Shown: positions 39,359 through 52,500, numbered from the stretch's first letter. The stretch: 64,000 nt of DNA from Cordilura impudica (GCA_963682025.1 OY821519.1:145742312-145806311), one strand, 5' to 3'. Numbers and translations are program-made. The notes: generated by a model from the sequence alone, not told the origin.

Positions 39359-42300
39359 ATGGATGGTCCACAACCGCCTAGAGGTAAAGGTTTTTAGAAA
39401 TAAAAAATAACTTGTGAAAGCGAATGTAAAACGCCCCGGCTACTTTGTAGAGCTAGAAAGTATAGTTTAGTTATGTATTGATATTTTTGTGTTTTAGATA
39501 TTGGGCTGCGTAATATAATAGATAAATTAGCAGAGTTTGTGGCGCGTAATGGCCCGGAGTTTGAAGTGATAACCAAACAAAAACAACAAAATAATCCAAA
39601 ATTTGAGTTTCTGTATGGAGGGGAATATTCATCTTACTATCAATTTCGAGTGACTGCTGAACAATCTTGTAAATATATACTTAGAAAAATAAAACAGCGT
39701 GTGCAATTATATTGTGAAACAACTTTTTTTTAGTTTTAAAACATCAACCCTCAGGAGTTGCTGGACAACAAGCGTCCCATTTTACACATGGTCCACCACC
39801 AAATATGTTGCATCAATCAAATAGTATACAACAAATGACATCCAATAACCAGCATGATTCAGCAAATAATTTATTTAATATAAATCAACCTCCACCTAAC
39901 CATCAGTTGTGGAATGCAAGTGCTCCACCGCAACACTCATCATCGTCGAATGGTAGTAATAATCAGCCAATGGCCATGAATTTTACAGCACAAATAGAAG
40001 CACTAAGTATGCAACAAAACACGTTACGAGAACAAATACACCAATCGGAATCGAATCTAACAGCACAGCATACGGTAAATTTTTTTTATGCAGTCGTAAA
40101 AATTACCTGTTCATATTAAACCTTTGTCATACCTTTTACTTTGGGAAGATATACGTACCAAGATTTTCATATTGGGGGGTTATAGCAGGTGGAGCAATAT
40201 TTTTCTGTTTTTCTGATTTCATATAAATTCTTTGTATTCTTAAAATAACCAAAAAGGATATTGCTTTTCTTTTCTAAAAAAAGTTAAGATATATCAAACA
40301 GTCAGCTTTATTTATGTAAGAAGATTCATAAGCATTAAATGTTTAAACATAAATTGCTGTTTTATATTTTAGGATTTTTGCAATATAAATATGGATCTGT
40401 TTCTTAACGTTGTTTTACGTTAGCATTTTATTAAATACTCTTTTTTGAGAAATTGGATATATTTTTGCAATATTAAATTATATCGCATTTAAAAAAAAAA
40501 AACTATTTTGGAATATGAGATAGTTGCAGAACTACCTTTTTTGAAATTGTAAAACTGAATTTTAATCTACACATACTATTACAAAGTCGATTATTCCGAA
40601 AACAAACCATATTTTTCTAAGCGAAGTACTTCTCACGATTTCAATATTATGGGCCCACCAAAAACAGAAGAGAAAATAAAAGTTTTTTTTTCTAAAAATT
40701 AGTATTAGCTATTAGTTTTTAAAACCTGTATAAGTAATTTGCATTGTGATTGTTAAATTTTTAAATTTGAAGAAATTCTTTTGATATTGTGATGAGAAAG
40801 CTATTTTGTCATAATATTGTAAAAAAATTTTGTGCCCTCTATCAAATTAATTGGAATTATTTTTAAATCAATTCAATTGTGAAGTCAATTAAATTGAAAC
40901 AAAAACATAAAAAGTCTATATTTATTTATGATGCAACCAGTGCCAATGCAGAAATTATATTATCACCAACAATTTTTTCTGTTATATATTCAAAACGTCG
41001 TTTTTTAGAGTTCATTCCTTACAATCAATTTTATTACACAGGCCTACAAAATTAGATACAACTCTAGACGCTGGGACAAGAGTATACTTTCCAAAGGTAT
41101 TTTGCGCGCTTTATAAATCTTAACTCAGAATTTCTCCGTCACCCTCGAATTCTTTACTTCAAAATTTTAAAAACACGTTGACTGCATGATTTGATCTGTA
41201 TTCCTCGTGGTTAATATAAATGCGTGAAAAACATTTTTATTTTTTTTTGTTTACTTGCAGTTGTTTTGTATGTTTGGGATTGCACGAATACAATTTTTTA
41301 CACCAAGATCTTTACTACTCTTCGTCTTTAATACTTTTGGATTTTTTCAGATTCTTATTTGTTCTCGGACAAATCTTTCGTTGAAATTACTTAGTTTTCT
41401 TTTCAATATTAAAATTAAATTTCCAAAAAAAATCCCTCTTAAGGGCACTGAATCCAAATAGTTACGAATGGCTCAAACACATCAGTAAATCGAGAAACCG
41501 TTACAAAAAAAAAAAAAAAAAATTGGATTAAAATGTGTTTTTTATTTTTACATTTTTAATATTAAGGTCTAACCTCAAGAAAAGTAAGCTTTGTTCTCAG
41601 GGTATGGTGTTTTATCGTTTTTTTTTTTTTCTTTTTGGAAATAACTGCAACGAATATGTGATACTAATTATTAAAAGACGTTTTGGCGGAAAAGAAATAA
41701 AATATCTTTAAAAAATATTTTTGGATATTAGGAGCTATATACACAATTTGTTCGCGGTATTGTAAAGTCCCAAATACAGCAAGAAAATAAGTGTTTTTTG
41801 CATTTTTAGATTACGATTTTGAAAAAATTATGCTTTTGAGAAATTCTGAGTTTATAATATATTTTGAGTGCCAAATACTGGTGTCTTTTTTATACCCTCT
41901 ACACCACTGTTCAGAGGGTAAATCGGGCATCATGGTGCCAAGATTTGTCATACAATATGGAGACACCTCTTAAAAATGCTAAATATTCAGCGTGTTTGTT
42001 GTAATAGTTTAGTGTTAAGTTTATCAAATTGTTTTCTTTTTCAAATATATTGTTTACATTTGATATAAATAGTGTAATAAGTCCAGTTATTAGTGTATAC
42101 ATAAAACCCAGGTGGAGGGTATCAAAGATTCGACATAGCTGAATTTATCACTTTACTTGTTTCTTTTGGAACACTCTTTTTTTTACTATTGCTGTTGCAT
42201 ATTTTCTACAAATTTTTCTTTTTCTGCTAAACCACTTTTAGTCCTAATAACCATTTTGTATTCTCTGTGTTGTATTTTGCTATTTTTTTTTTTAGTTACA

Positions 42301-45300
42301 ATATTGGGAAGTTTTTCTAAATATTTTTTTTATATGTAATATATAAAATAATATTGTGTATATTATAAACATATATATAAATATTTTTCTTTATGATTTA
42401 TTCTTTTTAATTTATTACCTCCATTTTAATGTCTACATTTAAAATTTTACTTTACTTGTATATTTTTTTATAAAAAAAATCAAAAATCGATAAATCCCCA
42501 AAAAAAACAAACAAAACAAATAATATAAACGACCATACAATAAAAAAAAACATTACAAACAAAATCATTGTGCAAATATTTTCAACTCAAATGATACTGA
42601 ACTCCAACAAAAATTAAAATAATATATATATGTATATATAAAAATACAATGGGAGATATTTAGGCACTGATGGCACAACAGAGGAAACAAATTGATGAGG
42701 CGATAGAAGAAGCACAAAACTCACAATTAGAAAAACAAGCTGAAGAGCAAAATATTTCACTTAAAGAATTCGATGGCATACTGCAACCTATAATTGATGC
42801 GTGTACCAAGGATAGCATTTCACAAGGTAAATATTTTATTATTATTAAATTTAGCTTATCTAAAATATTCATAAATTAGACAGTATTTAGTAGTCAAAAA
42901 AAAAAAAAAACTATTTGTAAAGAACTCATCTAAAAATAATTGAAAATCAATTTATGATTTTCTTTAGTTATTTATTACTACTATTTAAATTAATTTACAA
43001 CCAATTGTGATTAGCAAAAAATAAGTAATATATTTAATGTTGCAATTTTAGGCAAAAACTGGATATTACAGCACTCATCCGACAGCGCTAAAAACAATGT
43101 TGTTTTACAATATCTTTTAAAAAAGTATGCGTCTGTTTATAAGTTTAAGTTGAACAAAACTTTTTTCATTAATATCTTTTTAAATATTTATATTATTATC
43201 CTTACTTTAAACACAAAATTAATAATGCTTTGAACCTCTTTTGAAAATTGAGAGTATTGAGATAAATGACATATTCGATCCTGGAATCCTGTCATCGACT
43301 TTTTCTTTGGTCACATGTTTTCATATGAGTTGTAGAGAATTAAAAACAATAATATATACAAAAAATGTTAAAAACATAGACTTGGACATGTTTTCTTAAC
43401 ACCGAGAGACTTAACAAAGAACAATTTTAATACAATACAAAAAAAAACTATTGTTGAACTTTAACTGACTGTGTCTTAATCCCCGTCTACAACTCTCTGT
43501 CTACAAAAATGCACAACAAGAAAAAAATATCGTTTGTTAATTTATTTTTAGGGCTTTGGTCGATGGTACAACATTTCAACAAAAATTACATCTTATATAT
43601 TTAATTAATGATATACTACATCATTGGTAAGTATTTAAAATTAATTAAATCTATTATATCTTTTATCATAATGTGTTTAAATGAAAATTTTATTCGAACT
43701 TGTATACCCTTAAGATATGAATCGGTTTTAGTTATTGATAAATTATTTATTTTATTTTGTTTGTGGCTCACCTATATTTCAATTGTAATTCAAAAAAATA
43801 TCAAAAATTTCATTTGAAATTCAATAATTTCCATTTAACATTCACAAAAATTCCATTTGCATTTAAATAAATTCGAATTGAAATTCAAATATGTATATCA
43901 ATACAATTTTTAAAATAAAACAGAAATGTATATACATATAAATGGAAATTCAAAAGAATTATGTTTGAAATTTAATAAATTTCAACTAAAATTGAAAAAA
44001 TTACATTCGAAATTCTTTGTGAACTAAAACAATAAAACATTGTCCTTGTAATTTGAATTTTACAATATCACCAAAAACTTCATTTAATGAATACTAGGAC
44101 AAACGATTATTAGATTTTTATAGTTGAAATTACAAAAAAAAAAAACAGTTACAATTTTGCAAATTAACAAACAGTTCAATCGGATTTTTTTTTTAATTAA
44201 TTAATTTGAAAATTATATTACTTTTACTTTCACGAAGTATCAATTTCATTAAATATGATGGAGAAACAAACTAGCTAAGAATAAAAGTGAAACGAGGTCT
44301 GACATTTGTCCGTGTTCTTTAAACAATAAACCAAAATATGGAATTTCGATTGATTTTACTGCGGCAATTTGCCCCTGGTTTGCATATGAGCATATGAAAT
44401 ATACCGGCGCCAAAAGTGAGAAAAACATTTAAAATTCACAAAGGTAGTGGGTGGGTATCTAAAAGAATATTTTAACTGCAAGTTCATTTGAGGTGTCTTT
44501 TTTTTGGCAACTGCGAAAGGTCATAATCATAGAATAATTTTCAGTTTGGAAAGTATAGACCGTAGCATAACTATAAACGCAGCCAAAATATGCTCATATT
44601 TTTATTATTTACTATGTAAACACCGTTTTTATTGTACAGTTTTGAGGTTAAAGTGAAGAAGTTGCATAAACAACATGAACTCTTGCGTTATCTTGCTGAA
44701 AACCCCAATAGTCAGCTCCTTTGCTTCTTATAAACGAAAATAAATTCATTCGCTACACTTCGATGTATTCCTCTGAGTTCATGTGAGTACTGGGAAACGT
44801 CACTTCCAACATTACCACCCGAAATTACGTTTAGAAAAAAAATTGAGAGGAGGATCCTTTCGTAAATCATACCTATACATATAAAAAGCGTCTGGGTCCA
44901 AGTTCAATTTTTTTTCTCATCAGAAAAACTGATCTTTAAAAGAGAAGAACAATTTAAGTGATTACAAAAATTATATTTAACATTTTACCTTGGCGAAGTT
45001 GGTTTACATATTTTTTCGGGCAAATTCTAGTCTTGCTGCCTTGTGGCGTGCTAACATTAGAGGTGCCAATTTCAATTTTTGGCGACAAATGTGCCCGGAT
45101 GCTCTGTGGACTGTCCATTTAGACACACTTTTAATAATGCAACGCTTCAGCATTAATAACTAGCAGATTCTAGCTCTCGAGTGCAAATTCTAGGAAATTT
45201 AATTTTTTTATTAAATATGGTATGCCAATCAATTATAGCCAATTCACAAATCAACACAAAAAACAAACTCATTTTTATTACAAAAACATTAACAAATTTA

Positions 45301-48300
45301 ATAAACACACACATATGTGTATGCATTGAAATATTATTTCTCCAATTTTAGAGAAAAGTTAAGTTCTCAAATTGATGTCAAATGTAATTCTCAACTTGAG
45401 TTGAACAATTTTTCTCCTTGTTTGCTTTCAACTTGACATCAAGTTGAGACTTAACATTTTTTCCAATCTTTGAGAAACATTTTTACTCTCAATTGGATAT
45501 CCAACACTTTTCTCCACTTGAGACCAAACATTTTTTCAACTTGAATACGATTTGTGTTAAGTTTGAGATATTATTTAAATATGTCATAAATAATAAATTA
45601 AATTAAAAAATGCCAAAAAGGTACAAATAATTAATTGATATATTTTTAATTATTTCTGCTTTTTGTCGAATTTTTCAATTTAAATTTTTATACTGCTGTT
45701 TGTAACAACCAAAAATATTTGACCTAGACCCATCTTTAATTATACCGATCGAATCAGAATCACTTTCTGAGTTGATTTAACAATGTCCGTCCGTCCGTCC
45801 GTCTGTGTGTCCATGTAAAGCTTGTAATCAAACTGCAGGTCGCAGTCTAGACCGACTATAATTTTCTTACTTGTTATTTATGACATATTTAATATTAATA
45901 TTCATAAAATGTACAAATAATTCATTTATTTTTAATTCTAGATTTTAAAAAATGTACATAATATGTACATTTAATGTTAAATATGTACATAATAATGTTA
46001 AATATGTAATGAAATTAAATTGAAACATTAAAAAAAGTACATTGTTTTCATTTCTAAAATTAGTATAATTTTTTTAATATGGCAATTCCGTACCTTCCAT
46101 TTGATACCGATTGGAGAAATTTCTTTGCTATCAAGTTGAGAATCACAAATTTCTCAATTTGATAACTAAGAAAATCGCCATATAAAAAATGTGCCTTTTA
46201 AGTTGAGAAGACTATAATCGGACTATTGAGGTGCATTTGAGAATTAACGTTGGAGATTTGAGAAATGTATTTGATCTCAAATGCACCTCAAGTTGATAGG
46301 AAACAAAAATGTTTATTGGGATAGAATTGTATAAATTTATGTATGTGTTAGTAGCAACTTTAAATGCAATTTACTCAAAATAAAGGCAAAAATTTAAAAA
46401 TCTGTAAATCTGCAAAACGGCTAAAAAGAAATACCTCTCAAATAATATACGTTTGGTCAAAATCGGGATAAAACGGTAGAAAAAAACATCGGTCACAAGA
46501 AATAGCCTAGCCTAGATAGGGGTACAATGTGCTGATATGAATAAAATTAATTACATACATATATTAATTATTTGTAAAATAAAATAAAAGTTGTCAAATT
46601 TATTATTAATCATTATTAATATAATATTATTCACCATAATTTACTTATTGCGTTTATAGTTATGCGCAGGCTGGATTTGAAAAAGTAAATATAACGGTAC
46701 TTACTGTGATTACATAGTGCAACACATAAAAACTTATCGAAACTAACAATACCCCACTTGGATTTTTGCTGCTGTTCGGATTTTATGGTCTCATGTATAT
46801 TTCGGCTCAAACTTAATTTTTCCGCAGAACATACAATTTCTCACGGCTATATTTCGGAAACCAATTGGAAATTTTTTTCCTGTCTTCGGCACAATTGCTA
46901 AAATGTTGAAATATTTTTTTAATTTAATAATTCTTCAGAACATTTTTCGAATTTAATATATTTTTTTTTTATTTCAATGGAAATAAAGTTCAAAAAAAGA
47001 GATCTTTGTCACTAGATGCTTAGTGCTTACATTTTTTTCTCCTAGTCTATAGCTACAATTGTGCCGAAGACGGGAAAAAATCCAATTGGTTTCCGAGTAT
47101 AGCCTTGAGAAAAATTGCACAGTCTTCGGAAAAATCAAATTTTAGCCAAAATATACATGAGGTTATATAATACGAACAGCAGATAAACTAGCAAAAACCC
47201 AAATGGGGTTTTGTTAGTTTCGATAAATACTTCGAAAAACCTCCCACGAGGAGTTTGCACTCGATGACTTCAAAAATGTAACACAGTGCAACATTGTTGC
47301 TATTTTTTGTTTGTTTATGCAACTTCTCTTTAAACTCTAAAATTGTAAAAAAATTATCCATGTGATAATACATGCTATCCAAAATATTACAATAATTTTT
47401 TTAATGCAACTTTGGCGCCTTTATTTTCAAATACTTTATTTGAAAACCTTGTTTTACTTATTTTTTATTTGAAAGTATGTTTATTAGTAAGTAAATCAAG
47501 TCCTTGTTTGTTAGAATCGGTTAAAGATTGTGAAAAGTTAAAATTTTTTTAAAAATAAAATTAAAATAAAATACTGCTTTAGACGCAAATAATTTTACTG
47601 TTACTTTTTACTCATTATTATTTAAAAAAACAAAATAGATGTGCCACGTTCTGCGAAAATTAAAATTGTATTTAAACTTTAAACTTTTCACTTTAACAAT
47701 TTGTAATTTTTTAACAAACAATGGCTTATACTCATGAGGGAAAAAAGGTTTTCAAATAAAGTGTTAGGCTCCAATTTTGAAAAAATTAAAAAAAATGGAA
47801 ATTTGAAATAATTTGGATATTTTCACATGGGTTTGTAAAAGTATAGACATACATACATATATATTTAGAAAGCTAAACTATTCATTTTTCTAAACCCGTT
47901 CAAAAATTTTAACTAGGTTAAAAACTGATTTAGTTAAAAATATTTTAGTCCGTGAAGTGTTAAAAACGTTTTTTGTCGATAACTTCAAATATTGAGGGTG
48001 TATTCTAAATGCGGAAAATTAAAAGTATATTTTTACAGTAAAACCGTGTAATCCTAAACAATGATTTGTTCATTTTATTTGATATTAATACCAGAGCCTA
48101 CGGTCAAGCTCGAGTACTTGAACAAATGTATGTTTTTTGGAATCGTCCAAGTACCAAGAATATCATCTTAAAATTTCACTTGAATCGGACTGTCCTACTG
48201 GCATGGGCAAACTGCTACTCGAAAAAGCTCGACGACTTTTCCATACAAATGTTCCAAAATATTCACTTTACAAAAAATATTTAAAGCACACATGATATAA

Positions 48301-51300
48301 ATTTATACATTCTAAAATTGAAATAAGAGGACATCACGTCCTTAAAATTTCAAAGACTTTGGGTAATTGTTGTGCTGTTGGCGAACTACTACTTGATAAA
48401 GATCAGCCTACACAAATGTTCGAAAATTTGCTCTTATTTCAAGTTTGATGTAATTTTCCTTCAAACTATTCCAGGGAAAATTGTGAAGTCGGAGAACTTA
48501 TACTCGAAAAAGATCAGCCACTCAAATCATTTCACCGAAAAAGATCAGTCAGTTTCTATACAAATGCATGAAAATATGAATTTTTAGCGCGTCAACGCCA
48601 TATACAACATTTTTTTTTTTTTTATCAATTAACTAGTTAAAAAAACAGTTGTTGTTCGCCAAGAGCTCAATTTTAATCGGAATGACTTAATTTTTTAAAT
48701 GTGTCATCATGAAAAAGGTCAATTAGGGACAGTGACAATTTTTGGTATTTTTTTATTTTCTGTTTTTTGTCGAGTAGTAGATCTTCCACGGTTAAATTTT
48801 TGGCGGAATGCTTTGAAACTTGAAGTAACCGTTCTTTTTATACACACAGCTCTAACTAATATAATATTTTGTCAAGTGATTGTCGAAAATTTTCTCGAAG
48901 ATATCATCAAACTTCAAATAAGAGCATATTTTCACACATTTGTATAGAAAGTGGTCAATATGAGTCGAGTAGTGCTATAACGACGCCACAATTTTGGTCC
49001 GAATGGTTTAAATTTTTTTTTGTGAATAATCTATGAATATAGTCAATTACAGGCAGTGAAAAATTTAAAAAAAATTTATTTTTTTTTTACACTTTGCAAA
49101 TTTCCGATTTTTTCGAGTAGTTGTTCCCACCCGCCAACATTTTTACCAAATGCTTTGAAATTTTTAAAACATATTCTCTACATATATTCAGAATAAAATA
49201 CTAAGAACTTTTTCTAAGTGTTCTTGAAAATTTTTTTGTAAATAGGCATCAAACATATACGAAGAACATATTTTCATACATTTGAGCGGAAAGTGTATGA
49301 TCTTTTCGAGTAGTAGTTAGCCCACTCCATTGTTTTTATCAGAATGTTTAAAAAAAATTTTTTTTAAATGAAGTCAAAATTCTGTCAAAATTCATACAAA
49401 TAAAAGTTGTCGAACTTTTTCGAGCAGCTCGAGGAGCTCGAAGCTCTAGTAATGGGGAGCTCTGATTAATACCAGAAAAAAAAATTATCCAAATATTTGT
49501 CATAGTTAAAAGTAATTTTTTAACTTATTACTTGTCTTATGTATTCATTAAATAGGTTTTTGGCACTACTGTAAAATCAAAATTAAAAATAAGTGTTAGC
49601 CTAATGTTCAAAAAGGGTATATAAATATTGTTCGAAGGGTATATAAATTCGTTGCGTTTTTAAATTTGAACATAGTCCTAAAAACTTGAAAGTTTTCATT
49701 ATTATATAAAAAATAAAGAGAGCTGATAACGTTCGCATCAATTACGTGTATTTGTGCAAGACAAATTGTAACTATATATTCTTACAGTGTTCGGAAAAAT
49801 GCCAATGACTTAAAAAACAGCTTGGAAAATGTAGTTATACCCATGTTTTGTAGTGCAGATTTAAGTAAGTCTGAAGCTGAAGAAGTCATTGTTTTTCACA
49901 GAATTAATTGTGTTATTCGATTTATATTTTTAGTTGCTACTGCTGAACAAAGAGCTAAACTAACAAAACTTTTATCGTTGTGGGAATCTAAAGCAAAATT
50001 TTTTGATGCATGTGTTATATCAAAATTACAATCTCCGGATTCTTCAATGCAAGAATATAAAACAAATTTACAAAATTTACATCACGAAGTTTCAACAACA
50101 TTAACTCTGGCTACAAAATCGACATTGGATAAGTATGATAGATGAGAATTGAAGTTTTAACTCAAATTGAAATCGAAAAAAAAAAACAAATGCAATAAAT
50201 GTCCTATCATATATATATTTTTCAGCTATCAAAAACAACATCAAATATTTATACAACATGCCACACAACAAATTGCACAACTAGAGCAACAAAAACAACA
50301 ATTGGAACAACAAATGTTAGGAGCAGCACTGCCAAATACTTCGGTGTTGCCACCTTCAACGTCGATGCTTCAACAGCAACAGCAACAGCAGCAGCAGCAG
50401 CAGCAACAACAACAGTCGCAGCAGCAGATGCCACAACAACAAATGGCTAAAAATATACCATCGTTAATGGCACAAAAAGTTGTCATGCCAATAATGGACG
50501 ATAAAGATCAATATGCTAATCAACAAGGGCAAAATTCCAATAATATGCATTTTTCAAATACGTCAACAAACAATTTTTTTATACCCGATCTGTCTAAACC
50601 TCCACCAGGTTTTATGAGCGGTGCGGTATCACAAATGAATCAAATTCCTAATTTAATGCAACAAACACAATTTGGTCAGATGAATAGTAACATTCCGGTA
50701 AATCAAAATCTCAATAATCTAAGTGCTGGAGATATTTTAAATAATGTCAGTAACTTAAATGTTGATTTGTTGAATGTTAATGCCGCTTTACAACTGGTTC
50801 AACAACAACAGAAACATTTAAATGCATTTGATAACCAACTGATGTCTAACGCAATGTCAAATAATAATGATGATGAGTGTATTCCTCCTCCACCAAGCAT
50901 GCATATGGAACCGGAACAAATACCATCTGCAGCTTATTATGATTTACCCGCTGGTCTTATGGTGCCCCTAATAAGACTTGAGGATTATCTTTATAAACCA
51001 TTAAATCCCGAAGATATACGTCTTCCACCACCAGCTCCCCAAAATGAAAGATTAACTAACGCCCTAGCGGCATTCTATGCGCTCCCAACTCATGACAGAC
51101 CAAGAGACAAGTAAGTTTGCCTTTTTCAACTGTCGATAATCAAAATTGTTTCTAGAAATATGTCATTCCGTCTGTAAAACATGAAATTGGAAATACAGTA
51201 AACAGAAAAACCCTTCTGAAATAGTTTGCCAGTTCATTTCATTTGATTAATAAAATGCACTGGCAAAATATTTCAAAATCGGCTAAATTGCTCGATACAA

Positions 51301-52500
51301 CCTTCTGGCATGAAGCCGTCTATAATTTAACTCTAAACAGATCGTAAATATGTTTCCTTTGTATCGTTTAAAAGCAAGTTACCGATTCATAAATTTTATT
51401 TAAGTATAATTAAGACTAACTGCCATCATTTATTGAATATAAAATGTTTTTGTTCGATATAAATCGTTTATAAAAAAATTGATTTAATAAGACCTATTTC
51501 TATTTGGACAGTTTTAGAATTATAAACATTTGCAAAAATATTGCAAAACTTGTTGTTAAATCTTTAATAATGTATAAATATATGTGTATGTTTCTTTTTT
51601 CAGTGAGGGGTGGGAAAAACTTGGCTTGTACGAGTATTATAAAGTTAAAAATGCGGCCAGAAAACAAAAAGAAGATGAAATTCAGAATGGTTTTCGAGAA
51701 AAATCACGATCACCCTCGCCAATTCTTATGGACAAACCAATACCTAAAAAAGTCAATAAGAGGTGTTATAGGTATGGTTAGACTTATAATTTTTTTATTT
51801 TTTGTGAAAATAAAAATAATTCTATTATAAATATAATTTAAAGATCCAAAAGCCGCAGTCGTTCACGTTCGCCTTTTAAATCGAAATCACGTTCAAGATC
51901 TCGATCGCCACCCTTACGATCATCAAATAATCGAAGCGGTGGTAATGATAGAGGACGTACCAATCGTTATAGTAAACAAAAAAGTCGGTCTCCTCGTCGT
52001 TCACCACCCCGAGAGAGAGAAAGGGAAAGGGATAACGATAATCGCTCTAATGAAAGAATAACAAAGCGCGAACGTGAACGTTCTATATCTCCACCTAGTT
52101 TCTTGTAAGTATATTAAGCGAACCACATATTAATTGTTTAGAAAAATATTTGTTTTTTCTTGTACAGTGGCAGTAATTTTGCGAAACCGAATGAATTTAT
52201 TGAAGAAACAAATAAAGGTCATCAAATGCTAATGAAAATGGGTTGGGGAGGTACTGGTACTGGATTAGGTACTAACAACCAGGGTATTGATCAACCTATT
52301 TCAGCTGGGGAAGTAAGAGATCGTAAGGATATGTATAAAGTGGGTTTTTGCCATTCAGTGAAATAAAAACATGAGATAAATATATTTATATGTTTTTACA
52401 GGGTGTTGGTGTTAATATTAATGATCCATTTGAGAATTTCCGCAAAAACAAAGGAGCTGCTTTTGTACATCGCATGCGTGCCCGTGACGAAAAAAGTTAA
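39359..52500 (+). CDS. scaf6: CHERP/scaf6 splicing-associated protein (SURP, CID, RS, G-patch), 13 exons
   Basis: Exons are 39359-39383, 39498-39668, 39734-40074, 42664-42826, 43052-43124, 43552-43626, 49788-49864, 49934-50132, 50226-51110, 51604-51771, 51844-52104, 52168-52339 and 52402-52500. All phases agree and the sum is 902 aa. A SURP domain (about residues 15-58: LAEFVARNGPEFE, NPKFEFLYGGEY) leads. A Q/N-rich stretch follows, then a CTD-interaction domain over exons 4-8 (DACTKDSISQGK, HLIYLINDILHHC, ENVVIPMF). Exon 9 has polyglutamine at about 423-440 and EDYLYKPLNPEDIRLPPPAP. Exon 10 has EGWEKLGLYEYYK, exon 11 an RS-rich region, and exons 12-13 a G-patch (KMGWGGTGTGLG) and the tail VHRMRARDEKS. 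CHERP-family proteins associate with U2 snRNP and RNA polymerase II. The exon 10 donor could instead be at 51762, removing three codons. Confidence 0.9.
40075..42663 (+). other. scaf6 intron 3
   Basis: 2.6 kb of AT-rich intron. Apart from the small family B/C element at 41891-42165 it shows no recognisable feature, only homopolymer runs. Confidence 0.5.
41891..42165 (-). mobile_element. Miniature family B/C element in scaf6 intron 3
   Basis: On the minus strand it starts ACAAGTAAAGTG with a degraded hairpin (TTCAGCTATGTCGAA) and TTTGATACCCTCCACC, and it ends with CAGTGGTGTAGAGGGTATA. Both ends match the 3.1-kb family B/C elements, but only about 275 bp lie between, so it is a deletion derivative that kept the termini. 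Confidence 0.65.
44640..45160 (-). pseudogene. Tc1/mariner-superfamily transposase relic
   Basis: On the minus strand, from 45150 downward, traces read SKWTVHRASGHICRQKL, LARHKAARLEFARKNM, FSDEKKN, then NLDPDAFYMYRYDLRKDPP, and finally GFQQDNARVHV near 44680. These are the ordered blocks of a Tc1-like transposase: linker and second DNA-binding helix, RHK-x-ARL-FA, the first catalytic Asp in FSDEK, and the second in QQDNA. Stops and frame changes are frequent and the C-terminal Glu block was not found. This family is distinct from the 6604-8263 element, whose equivalent block reads WTDES. Confidence 0.65.
45328..46325 (+). repeat. Family K element, copy 1, interrupted by a family A remnant
   Basis: It starts CATTGAAATATTATTTCTCC and ends AAAAATGTTTATTGGGA. 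It matches 62657-63435 closely, except for about 200 bp of family A at 45687-45877. It is rich in short inverted motifs built on CTCAACTTGAG. No coding frame is visible. The class is unknown. Confidence 0.6.
45687..45877 (-). mobile_element. Family A element, copy 6, internally deleted
   Basis: Only one end of the interior, with the GTCC run at 45787-45802 and the AATCAGAATCACTTTCTGA hairpin, and the opposite terminus GTCTAGACCGACTATAATTT with CTTACTTGT remain. They are joined directly at about 45845. It sits inside K, so K is older. Confidence 0.65.
46733..47228. mobile_element. Foldback-type element with arms of about 170 bp
   Basis: The left arm 46733-46905 and right arm 47050-47228 are imperfect complements. 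TATCGAAACTAAC pairs with GTTAGTTTCGATA at the tips, and CTGTCTTCGGCACAATTG pairs with CAATTGTGCCGAAGACGG at the inner end. About 145 bp of loop lies between. No target duplication was identified. It has no coding content. Confidence 0.7.
48092..49464. mobile_element. hAT-type non-autonomous element with 8-bp target duplication
   Basis: ATTAATAC flanks the element exactly on both sides (48084-48091 and 49465-49472). The ends are CAGAGCCTACGG and, on the other strand, CAGAGCTCCCCATTA. An 8-bp duplication with CAGRG-type termini is the hAT signature. The 1373-bp interior holds degenerate repeats such as AAAAAGATCAGCC and CGAGTAGTAG and inverted GAGCTCGA-rich ends, but no transposase. It is in scaf6 intron 6. 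Confidence 0.8.

Larger units (their letters stand above)
45155..46512 (+). repeat. Family L repeat, copy 2, interrupted by K
   Basis: The two arms (45155-45328 and 46326-46512) match the continuous copy at 8815-9205. The join in that copy (ACACACACAGCATTGCATAA) shows where K entered. The left arm directly follows the mariner transposase relic. Confidence 0.6.
43627..49787 (+). other. scaf6 intron 6, 6.2 kb, repeat-filled
   Basis: The donor is TGGTAAGT at 43627 and the acceptor TTCTTACAG ends at 49787. It contains a mariner-type transposase relic, a three-level repeat nest, a foldback element and a hAT-type element, each listed separately. Nothing was recognised at 43627-44600 or 47229-48083. 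Confidence 0.75.

Noticed and set aside
50249..50434. Ala/Val-rich minus-strand ORF
   Set aside because: It is the reverse translation of the scaf6 CAG/CAA polyglutamine tract.
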